6,462 bases of DNA, taken from NCBI GenBank assembly GCA_031431235.1, contig JANPDA010000200.1, positions 1 to 6,462 on the forward strand, in the 5' to 3' direction. Positions 1 through 5,338 of the stretch are shown here, piece by piece; position 1 is the stretch's first letter, and each line of letters begins with the position of its first letter. The notes beneath the pieces are model-generated. The model was not told the DNA's origin. It was given only the letters and a program-made list of their open reading frames with translations, and searched no databases. This DNA comes from JANNSW01 sp031431235 (GTDB taxonomy: Bacteria; Pseudomonadota; Alphaproteobacteria; Rhizobiales; Hyphomicrobiaceae). Both the position numbers and the translations under genes were made by a program.

Positions 1-27
1 CGGCAGACGCAACCGTGGTGCCGTGGC

Positions 28-45
28 AGGGCGCACGCACGCCCT
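28..45. repeat. Small inverted repeat, 6-base arms
   Basis: AGGGCG at 28-33 is the exact reverse complement of CGCCCT at 40-45, with a 6-base loop. It could fold into a hairpin in RNA from either strand. There is no adjacent T tract, so it is not a convincing intrinsic terminator. It may be chance in GC-rich DNA. Confidence 0.35.
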
Positions 46-84
46 ATCCCCCAAACCAGACCCTCCCCAAGGCCGTTCACGCCA

Positions 85-97
85 GGCACGCAGTGCC
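85..97. repeat. Small inverted repeat, 5-base arms
   Basis: GGCAC at 85-89 pairs with GTGCC at 93-97 around a 3-base loop. It lies about 100 bases beyond the regulator's stop codon, reading on the minus strand. No T run follows on either strand, so a terminator role is only a weak possibility. Confidence 0.3.
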
Positions 98-193
98 AAG
101 CACGGGCAGTGTGCGTTGGTCTGAGAGCACGGTCAATCGCCATATGACGGATGCGTGACAATCGGGCCACAATTGCGATGTCGTGATCGGCCT

Positions 194-1174
194 TCAACGA
201 CCCTGCGTGCCGCGTCGCGCCTCGCCAGGGCTGCGGCCGAAGCGTTGGCGAAAGGCCCGTGCGAATGCGGAGGATGAGCCGAACCCAGTGGCCTCTGCAG
301 CGACCGCAACGGATGCCGTCTGGGCAACCAGCATCCGCCGGGCGGTATTCAGCCGCAGATCGAGAAAATAGCTGCCGGGCGTGGTGCCAAGATGGCGCCG
401 GAACAACAGCTCGACGCTGCGGGCTGAAAGCCCCACGGCCCTTGCGATCTGCGGGAGCGGTATCGGCGACGCGATCGATCCCTCCATCAGACGGATCGCG
501 CGCGCAACGCGGGGCTCCTCGAGCGCGAGGCGCCCGAGCGAGACCACATGCTGGGGCTCGGCGGCCGGACGCGGCGTGTCGTAGATGAAGACCGATGCCA
601 CGTCGAGCGCGAGTTGCAGGCCGTGCTGAGCGCGAATGAGCTCCAGCATCATGTCGAGCGCAGGCGCGGCGCCACCGGTCGTGAAGCGCGGGCCATCGAT
701 CACGAACCGGTCCGGCACGGCCTCGACGGCTGGAAAGGCATCAGCGAAGGCCGCCAGATCCTCCCAATGGGTGGTGGCGCGGCGGCCGTCGAGCAAACCC
801 GCCAGCGCGAGCACCCAACTGCCGGCTTCGACCCCGCCGATCGGCAGTCCCTGGCGGGCGAAGCGGCGCAGCGCGCTGAGCACCGGCTTGGCATGCGCGA
901 CGACATCGAACGCGGCGACGACCACCAGCGCGTCGAGCGGCTGGGCCGCAGTCAGCGGGCCCTCGACCGGTATCCGCACACCGCTGGAGGTCTGCACCGG
1001 CCCGCCATCGGCCGATAGCAGCACGCGCCGATAGAGCATCAGATCGGCCACCCGGTTGGCGGCGCGTAGTGGCTCCATGGTGGAGGCGAGCGACAGCAAC
1101 GAGAACTGCGGCAGCAGCAAAATGCCGAGCACGAAGGGTGCTTGGCCGTCATGGGTGATGAACGCGTCACGCAT
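194..1174 (-). CDS. cdhR: GlxA/CdhR-like AraC-family regulator of carnitine catabolism
   Basis: A 326-residue transcription factor of the GlxA type: a DJ-1/PfpI-like sensor domain (about residues 14-185) followed by an AraC double helix-turn-helix (about 215-320). Seen: the N-terminal stretch GILLLPQFSLLSLASTMEPL is typical of the sensor domain, and the AraC part carries PLPQIARAVGLSARSVELLF and then TGFGSSSAFARAFRQRFGRSP. The nucleophile-elbow region (GGVEAGSW, residues 113-120) has no cysteine, fitting a ligand-binding rather than enzymatic fold. I chose the ATG at 1174 because the in-frame start at 1252 adds 26 residues that do not look like the family and would run back through the divergent promoter region. 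No strong Shine-Dalgarno is visible before 1174. In Pseudomonas the related CdhR activates carnitine catabolic genes. The divergent position next to a dehydrocarnitine cleavage enzyme supports the same role here, with carnitine or an intermediate as the inferred inducer. The family is sure, the exact ligand inferred. Confidence 0.85.
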   Translation of the reverse strand: MRDAFITHDGQAPFVLGILLLPQFSLLSLASTMEPLRAANRVADLMLYRRVLLSADGGPVQTSSGVRIPVEGPLTAAQPLDALVVVAAFDVVAHAKPVLSALRRFARQGLPIGGVEAGSWVLALAGLLDGRRATTHWEDLAAFADAFPAVEAVPDRFVIDGPRFTTGGAAPALDMMLELIRAQHGLQLALDVASVFIYDTPRPAAEPQHVVSLGRLALEEPRVARAIRLMEGSIASPIPLPQIARAVGLSARSVELLFRRHLGTTPGSYFLDLRLNTARRMLVAQTASVAVAAEATGFGSSSAFARAFRQRFGRSPGEARRGTQGR

Positions 1175-1269
1175 GGCTTCGCTTTTTGTATCGTCAAATG
1201 CGTAATCCGTATCGCACGACCCGCGCCAGGGCGCTACCGCTAAGGACAACAAACAGCACGGAGGAAGCC
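1175..1269. promoter_or_regulatory. Divergent promoter region between regulator and carnitine operon
   Basis: This 95-base gap separates two head-to-head genes, so it must hold the promoter of at least the plus-strand series and most likely the regulator's binding site. It is visibly AT-richer at its left half (around 1183-1212) than the flanking genes. I see no convincing -35/-10 pair on either strand. A TTGACG on the minus strand (1192-1197) sits too close to the regulator's start to serve a usual leader. TGCG...CGCA around 1199-1216 is a weak palindrome that could be part of an operator. Confidence 0.6.
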
Positions 1270-2163
1270 ATGAACTGGGAGGTCTTCATCACTTGCCCTG
1301 TCACTGGGGCAGGCGCCACCACCGACAAGAGCGACAAAGTGCCGGTGACGCCCAAGCAGATCGCGGATTCGGCGATCGAGGCGGCCAAGGCCGGCGCGGC
1401 CATCGTGCATCTGCACGTGCGTGAGCCCAAAACCGGCGCCGGCTCCCGCTCGGTCGCCTACTACGAGGAAGCGGTCGACCGGATCCGCTCGTCTGGAACG
1501 GACGTGGTGATCAACCTGACCGCCGGCATGGGTGGCGACCTCGTGCTCGGTCCGCCCGAGAAGCCGCTGCCGCAAGACGCGAGCAGCGATCTCGTCGGCG
1601 CTACCGAGCGACTGGCGCACGTGAAGGCGCTGCTACCCGAGATCTGCACGCTCGATTGCGGCACCATGAACTTCCTGGGCGGCACCGACAACATCATGGT
1701 CAATGGTCCGGCCACGCTGAAGGTCATGGCCAAGCAGATGATGGATCTCGGCGTGAAACCCGAATGCGAGGTATTCGATACCGGCCAGCTCTGGCAGGTG
1801 AAGGATCTGATGAAGGATGGGCTGCTCGCCGACCCTGTCCTCATCCAACTCTGCATGGGCATCCCCTATGGCGCGCCCTCCGATACCAACACCTTCATGG
1901 CGATGGTCAACAACCTGCCGCCGGGGTGCATCTGGTCGAGCTTTGCCATCAGTCGCATGCAGATTCCCTGGGTCGCGCAGTCGGTGCTCGCTGGCGGCAA
2001 TGTGCGCGTCGGCCTCGAGGACAACATCTACCTGTCGAAAGGCGTGCTCGCGACCAATGGGCAACTCGTCGACAAGGCGGTGAAGCTGCTCGAAACCATG
2101 GGTGTCTCGCTGATCGGGCCGGGGGAGGTCCGCAAGAGGCTGAAGTTGAAGAAGCGGGCCTGA
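1270..2163 (+). CDS. cdhC: 3-dehydrocarnitine cleavage enzyme (BKACE/DUF849 family)
   Basis: A 297-residue cytosolic enzyme of the beta-keto acid cleavage family. Members condense a beta-keto acid with acetyl-CoA, giving acetoacetate and a new CoA ester; for 3-dehydrocarnitine the product is betainyl-CoA. Seen: the metal-binding pair in HLHVREP (His47 and His49), NLTAGMGG at 82-89, TLDCGTMNF at 127-135, and RVGLEDN at 246-252, whose Glu250 is the expected third metal ligand. Length fits the family. The ATG at 1270 is preceded by GGAGG at 1260-1264, so the longer in-frame start at 1186, which adds 28 unrelated residues, is rejected. The substrate is assigned from context: the fused carnitine dehydrogenase/thioesterase downstream supplies the substrate and uses the product, and a CdhR-like regulator is divergent. 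Other BKACE substrates are possible in principle, so family certainty exceeds substrate certainty. First gene of the plus-strand series. Confidence 0.9.
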   Translation: MNWEVFITCPVTGAGATTDKSDKVPVTPKQIADSAIEAAKAGAAIVHLHVREPKTGAGSRSVAYYEEAVDRIRSSGTDVVINLTAGMGGDLVLGPPEKPLPQDASSDLVGATERLAHVKALLPEICTLDCGTMNFLGGTDNIMVNGPATLKVMAKQMMDLGVKPECEVFDTGQLWQVKDLMKDGLLADPVLIQLCMGIPYGAPSDTNTFMAMVNNLPPGCIWSSFAISRMQIPWVAQSVLAGGNVRVGLEDNIYLSKGVLATNGQLVDKAVKLLETMGVSLIGPGEVRKRLKLKKRA

Positions 2164-2174
2164 GGCGGTGACAA

Positions 2175-2303
2175 TCGCCAGGTCGTGAAATCGCCAAGTC
2201 GCCAGCTCGAGAGGGCGGCGCCGGATCGGTTGCGCCACGACTTGGCGACTTGGCGAACTGGCGAACTGGCGACTTTGCGAACGAGCGATCTGCAGCTTTG
2301 CGA
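2175..2303. repeat. Opposed arrays of about 8-base repeats
   Basis: The 157-base gap between the cleavage enzyme and the SDR is filled with octamers. The left arm (2175-2214) has units starting TCGCCAGG, TCGTGAAA, TCGCCAAG, TCGCCAGC and TCGAGAGG in exact 8-base phase. The right arm (2241-2288) carries the reverse-complement form: CTTGGCGA twice, ACTGGCGA twice, CTTTGCGA, ACGAGCGA, with a further CTTTGCGA at 2296-2303. The arms face each other around a 26-base centre (2215-2240), and 2191-2205 pairs with 2266-2280 in 14 of 15 positions, so the transcript could fold into a long imperfect hairpin. AGCTCGAG also occurs twice, at 2204-2211 and 2303-2310. It is not coding in the operon's direction. 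Function is unknown: a dispersed genomic repeat or an mRNA processing/stability element are both possible. Confidence 0.8.
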
Positions 2304-2320
2304 GCTCGAGGGAGGTTCAC

Positions 2321-3091
2321 ATGACCCACAAAAATCAACGAGTGCTGATCACGGCGGCGGCGAGCGGCATCGGTCGTGCAACCGCGCAGGCGTTCCTCGA
2401 TGCCGGAGCCAAGGTCTACATCTGCGATGTGGACGCCAAGGCGCTGGAGAAGACGCTGAAGGGCGAGATGCGGCTCGCCGGCATGGTCGCCGACGTGGGC
2501 GACGAGGCCCAGGTCGGTGCGCTGTTCAAGGCGGCGCTGGGCCATCTGGGCGGCCTCGACATCCTCATCAACAATGCCGGCATTGCGGGGCCGACGGCGC
2601 TGGTCGAGGATGTGAGCCTCGCCGACTGGCGCCGCTGTCTCTCCGTCAATCTCGATGGTGCCTTCCTCTGCGCGCGGCAGGCCGCTCCCATCCTGAAGAA
2701 GCAGAAGAGTGGCTCGATCATCAATCTGTCGTCGACGGCCGGGCTCTTCGGCTTTGCCCGGCGCACGCCCTATTGCTCGGCCAAATGGGCGATCGTCGGT
2801 CTGACGAAGACGCTCGCGATGGAGCTCGGTCCCTATGGTGTGCGCTGCAACGCCATCTGCCCGGGCGCCGTCGAAGGCGATCGCATCGACGGCGTGATCG
2901 CGCGCGACGCCGAGGCGCGCGGCCTGACGGAAGCTCAGGTGCGCGAGGAGTACACGCGCGGCTGCTCTCTGCGGACCATGATCAAGGCAGAGGACATTGC
3001 CAGTGCGATGCTGTTCCTGACATCGGCCGCCGGCGCCAAGATCACCGGCCAGGCGGTGCCGGTCGATGGCCACACCGAAGTGAAATCCTGA
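2321..3091 (+). CDS. SDR-family NAD(P)-dependent oxidoreductase, substrate unknown
   Basis: A 256-residue classical short-chain dehydrogenase. Seen: the cofactor turn TAAASGIG (residues 11-18), Asp36 at the end of the second strand, which favours NAD over NADP, NNAG at 84-87, and the full catalytic set Asn110, Ser138, Tyr151 and Lys155, followed by the CPG motif at 180-182. Odd point: the first glycine of the usual TGxxxGIG turn is Ala12. GGAGG at 2311-2315 sets the ATG at 2321. It lies between the dehydrocarnitine cleavage enzyme and the carnitine dehydrogenase fusion on the same strand, so it probably acts on a carnitine-like hydroxy or keto acid, for example D-carnitine or a related beta-hydroxy betaine, but nothing in the sequence proves that. 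Generic annotations as 3-oxoacyl-ACP reductase or glucose dehydrogenase would be based on fold only. Family sure, substrate open. Confidence 0.88.
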   Translation: MTHKNQRVLITAAASGIGRATAQAFLDAGAKVYICDVDAKALEKTLKGEMRLAGMVADVGDEAQVGALFKAALGHLGGLDILINNAGIAGPTALVEDVSLADWRRCLSVNLDGAFLCARQAAPILKKQKSGSIINLSSTAGLFGFARRTPYCSAKWAIVGLTKTLAMELGPYGVRCNAICPGAVEGDRIDGVIARDAEARGLTEAQVREEYTRGCSLRTMIKAEDIASAMLFLTSAAGAKITGQAVPVDGHTEVKS

Positions 3092-3133
3092 GCAGCGGCA
3101 AAGCTCACCAATCGCCTCAATCGGAGCCACCCC

Positions 3134-4624
3134 ATGACTGAAGTGAAGAAAGCCGCCTGCATCGGCGCGGGCGTGATCGGCGCTGCCTGGGCCGCCCGCC
3201 TCGCTTTCAACGGCATCGACGTCAAAGTCAGCGATCCCCACCCCGAGGCCGAGCGGCGCCTCTTGGAGGTGCTGGCCAACGCCGAGCGGGCGCTCGGCAA
3301 GCTGACAATGGCGCCGCGCATGCCGATGGGCAAGGTCAGCGTCGTCAAGGAGATCGCCGCCGCCGTTGCCGACGCCGATTTCATTCAGGAGAGCGCGCCC
3401 GAGCGGCTCGACCTGAAGCAGAAGATCCTCGCCGAGGTCGATCGCCACTCGCGACCCGATGTCATCATCGGCTCCTCGACCTCCGGACTGCTGCCCTCGG
3501 AGATCCAGGCCGGCATGAAGCACCCCGAGCGCTTCATGGTCGGGCATCCGTTCAACCCGGTCTATCTGATGCCCCTCGTCGAGGTGGTCGGTGGCAAGCT
3601 GACGACCAAGGGCAACATCGACAAGGGCATGGCCTTCTATCGCTCGATCGGCATGCAGCCGCTGCATGTGAGGAAGGAGATCGATGCCTTCGTTGCCGAC
3701 CGGCTGATGGAGGCGCTCTGGCGCGAGGCGCTGTGGCTGATCGAGGAGGATGTGGCGACGGCGGCCGAGATCGATGACGCGATCCGGTTCGGCCCCGGCA
3801 TCCGCTGGTCGTTCATGGGGACGCTGCTGATCTACCGCATCGCTGGCGGCGAGGAGGGCATGCGCCACTTCATGGCCCAGTTCGGACCGGCGCTGAAATG
3901 GCCCTGGACCAAGCTGATGGACGTGCCGGAGCTGACGCAGGCGCTGATCGACAAGGTCGCCGCGCAATCCGACGCCCAGGCCGGCGGCGTCTCGATCCGC
4001 GATCTGGAGCGGAAGCGCGACGACTGCCTGATCGCGGTCATGCAGGCCCTGAAGAGCCAGGAGTACGGCGCCGGCGCGACCCTGCTCGAGTACGAGAAGC
4101 GGCTCTATGCGCGTGCCCACGAGGGGGCGGCGACCGCCAAGCACGACTACGCCAAGCCGGTGCGTTTCTACGAGACGAACGTGCAGCAGGACTGGACCGA
4201 CTACAACAACCATATGAACGAGAGCCGCTATCTGCAGGTGTTCTGCAACTGCTCGGACGGTCTGCTCCGTCATATCGGCGCCGACGACGACTATGTGCGC
4301 TCGGGCTTCAGCTATTACACCGCCGAGACCCACATCATGCACCTGAAGGAGGTGGCGGCGCTCGAGCCGATCCACTGCACTGCGCAGATCCTCAGCCACG
4401 ACGAGAAACGCCTGCACGTTTTCTACCGGCTGTTCCATGGCCGCACCGACGACCTGCTGGCAACGGGCGAGCAGATCTATCTGCACGTCGACGCCAAGGC
4501 TGGCAAGGCCTGCCCGGCGCCGAAAGCGATCCTGGCGAAGATCGCCGCCATCTGGGAGGGCGGCCACGAGACGCTGCCCAGGCCGGAGGTCGCCGGGAGG
4601 TTCGTGGGGCAGAGGAAACGGTGA
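3134..4624 (+). CDS. cdhA: Fused L-carnitine dehydrogenase / betainyl-CoA thioesterase
   Basis: A 496-residue two-domain enzyme, the size of the known rhizobial carnitine dehydrogenase/thioesterase fusions. The first part (about 1-325) is of the 3-hydroxyacyl-CoA dehydrogenase type: GAGVIG at 11-16 binds NAD with Asp34, SSTSG is at 114-118, and HPFNP at 138-142 gives the catalytic His138, paired with Glu150. It oxidises L-carnitine to 3-dehydrocarnitine. The second part (about 341-470) is a hot-dog thioesterase; DWTDYNNHMN at 353-362 carries the likely catalytic Asp356. It hydrolyses betainyl-CoA to glycine betaine and CoA. The linker (about 310-340) is charged and probably helical. CGGAG at 3122-3126 supports the ATG at 3134. 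In Pseudomonas the two activities are separate proteins (CdhA and CdhB). The domain order and neighbours make this assignment firm. The enzyme between the two steps, the BKACE protein, is encoded two genes upstream. Confidence 0.93.
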   Translation: MTEVKKAACIGAGVIGAAWAARLAFNGIDVKVSDPHPEAERRLLEVLANAERALGKLTMAPRMPMGKVSVVKEIAAAVADADFIQESAPERLDLKQKILAEVDRHSRPDVIIGSSTSGLLPSEIQAGMKHPERFMVGHPFNPVYLMPLVEVVGGKLTTKGNIDKGMAFYRSIGMQPLHVRKEIDAFVADRLMEALWREALWLIEEDVATAAEIDDAIRFGPGIRWSFMGTLLIYRIAGGEEGMRHFMAQFGPALKWPWTKLMDVPELTQALIDKVAAQSDAQAGGVSIRDLERKRDDCLIAVMQALKSQEYGAGATLLEYEKRLYARAHEGAATAKHDYAKPVRFYETNVQQDWTDYNNHMNESRYLQVFCNCSDGLLRHIGADDDYVRSGFSYYTAETHIMHLKEVAALEPIHCTAQILSHDEKRLHVFYRLFHGRTDDLLATGEQIYLHVDAKAGKACPAPKAILAKIAAIWEGGHETLPRPEVAGRFVGQRKR

Positions 4625-4642
4625 GCGAGTTGTAAGAAGTAG

Positions 4643-4671
4643 TTGACGAATGTAAGGTGATTCCTTACAAG
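4643..4671 (+). promoter_or_regulatory. Predicted higBA promoter
   Basis: TTGACG at 4643-4648 matches the -35 consensus at 5 of 6 positions and TACAAG at 4666-4671 matches the -10 at 4 of 6, with a 17-base spacer. The expected start of transcription, near 4678, leaves only a very short leader before the GTG at 4686, so either the leader is minimal or the real start lies somewhat upstream. The palindromic operator sits inside the spacer, the usual arrangement for self-repression by an antitoxin. Confidence 0.5.
4651..4669. promoter_or_regulatory. Palindromic operator of the toxin-antitoxin operon
   Basis: TGTAAGG at 4651-4657 and CCTTACA at 4663-4669 form a perfect 7-base inverted repeat around 5 bases. 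Its place between the predicted promoter hexamers and just before higB is where HigA-type antitoxins bind to repress their own operon. A further half site, TTGTAAG, lies at 4630-4636, about two helical turns upstream, and could give cooperative binding. Binding by this HigA is inferred. Confidence 0.65.
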
Positions 4672-4685
4672 AACGAGGCTTGCCG

Positions 4686-4970
4686 GTGATCATCAGTTTT
4701 CGCAGCAAAGCGCTGGAACGGTTCTGGTGGAAGGGCGAGACGCGTCGGATCAATCCCAAGCACGTCGGCAAGGTACACCGCATCCTTACGCAACTCGAGC
4801 TCGCCACTAGCTCAGAAGAAATGGATAAGGAGGGCTATGGGTTTCATCCGCTGACGGGCCACATGGCTGGTCGCTATTCCCTGAAGGTCGACAAGAATTG
4901 GCGGATCACGTTTGCCTGGTCCGAGCACGGCATCGATGCGATCGAGGTCGACTACGAGGACTATCACTGA
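4686..4970 (+). CDS. higB: HigB-type toxin (RelE superfamily mRNA interferase)
   Basis: A 94-residue toxin of the HigB/plasmid-maintenance-killer family, which cleaves mRNA at the ribosome and is neutralised by the HigA protein encoded next to it. Seen: the family start IISFRSKALERFWWKGETRR, then HPLTGHMAGRYSLKVDKNWR (54-73) and ITFAW. Arg73 is at the usual catalytic place of the fold. I chose the GTG at 4686 because GAGG at 4675-4678 lies 7 bases upstream and the protein then begins MIISFR, as relatives do; the TTG at 4680 would leave no room for a ribosome site. Toxin-first order is the normal higBA arrangement. Hand-counted GC is about 55-57% in two 60-base lines here against about 70% in a line of the preceding gene, suggesting separate ancestry. 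All conserved parts are present, so it looks intact. Confidence 0.9.
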   Translation: MIISFRSKALERFWWKGETRRINPKHVGKVHRILTQLELATSSEEMDKEGYGFHPLTGHMAGRYSLKVDKNWRITFAWSEHGIDAIEVDYEDYH

Positions 4971-4980
4971 GGAAAACCTG

Positions 4981-5322
4981 ATGCTTCGCAAATCAAAACG
5001 GCATCCAAGCATTCGCGTGCCCCACCCTGCAGAGTATCTGCGAGAAGATTGCTTGCCCGCCCTTGGCATCAGCAAGACGGCCTTCGCCAAAGCGCTGGGA
5101 GTGAGCCGTCAAACTCTCTACGATCTGCTGGACGAGAAGCAAGGCGTGACCGCGGCAATGGCGCTGCGACTCGAGGCGGTCGTCGGTAGCACGGCCGAGC
5201 ATTGGCTCAATCTCCAGATAGCGCACGACCTCTGGAAAGCGCGCCAATCGGTCAACGTATCGAAGCTGAAGCGTCTGCGCGAGAAACTCGACGCCGACGA
5301 TCAGTTGGATGCTGCCGAATAA
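4981..5322 (+). CDS. higA: HigA-type antitoxin, XRE-family repressor
   Basis: A 113-residue antitoxin that binds and silences the HigB toxin and represses their shared promoter. Seen: a helix-turn-helix at about residues 31-50 (SKTAFAKALGVSRQTLYDLL), followed by the family's VTAAMALRLEAVVGSTAEHW and a charged C-terminal tail. The N-terminal HPAEYLREDCLPALGIS is typical of HigA. The ATG at 4981 follows GAGGA at 4969-4973, which overlaps the toxin's stop codon; the gap is only 10 bases, so the two are translated from one message. A longer frame starting at 4912 inside higB is not supported. GC is about 53% in the first 60 bases, low for the window. Family assignment is firm; the palindrome at 4651-4669 is its likely binding site. 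Confidence 0.9.
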   Translation: MLRKSKRHPSIRVPHPAEYLREDCLPALGISKTAFAKALGVSRQTLYDLLDEKQGVTAAMALRLEAVVGSTAEHWLNLQIAHDLWKARQSVNVSKLKRLREKLDADDQLDAAE

Positions 5323-5338
5323 CCGGAGCTTTCCCCGC

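Larger units (their letters stand above)
1..193. other. Non-coding stretch left of the regulator gene
   Basis: No reading frame here looks like a gene. Frame 3 of the plus strand is open from the window edge to a stop near 158, but its translation is rich in Pro, Arg and Thr with no recognisable motif, so a gene tail entering from the left is possible but unsupported. Two short inverted repeats lie here (28-45 and 85-97). Neither is followed by a T run on either strand. The stretch sits downstream of the minus-strand regulator, so it may hold that gene's transcription end. Confidence 0.5.

Noticed and set aside
133..327. Small minus-strand frame at the end of the regulator gene
   Set aside because: It overlaps the coding end of the regulator in another frame and shows no motif or ribosome site.
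1186..1269. Longer N-terminus for the cleavage enzyme
   Set aside because: The extra 28 residues are unlike the family, no ribosome site precedes 1186, and GGAGG at 1260-1264 fits the ATG at 1270.
2175..2303. CRISPR array
   Set aside because: Units are about 8 bases, contiguous and without spacers, and they reverse orientation in the middle; no cas gene is in view.
3898..4635. Plus-strand frame of 245 codons within the carnitine dehydrogenase fusion
   Set aside because: It is an Arg/Gly/Ala-rich frame-shifted shadow of the thioesterase half, which is itself complete in its own frame.
4625..4642. Intrinsic terminator after the carnitine dehydrogenase fusion
   Set aside because: There is no GC-rich hairpin with a T run; the only palindrome nearby (4651-4669) fits an operator better.
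1949..4807. Minus-strand open frame of 952 codons antisense to the SDR and the carnitine dehydrogenase fusion
   Set aside because: It lies opposite three firm genes and across the octamer array. Its translation is rich in His, Arg, Asp and Gly with no domain, as expected from the antisense codon phase of GC-rich genes.
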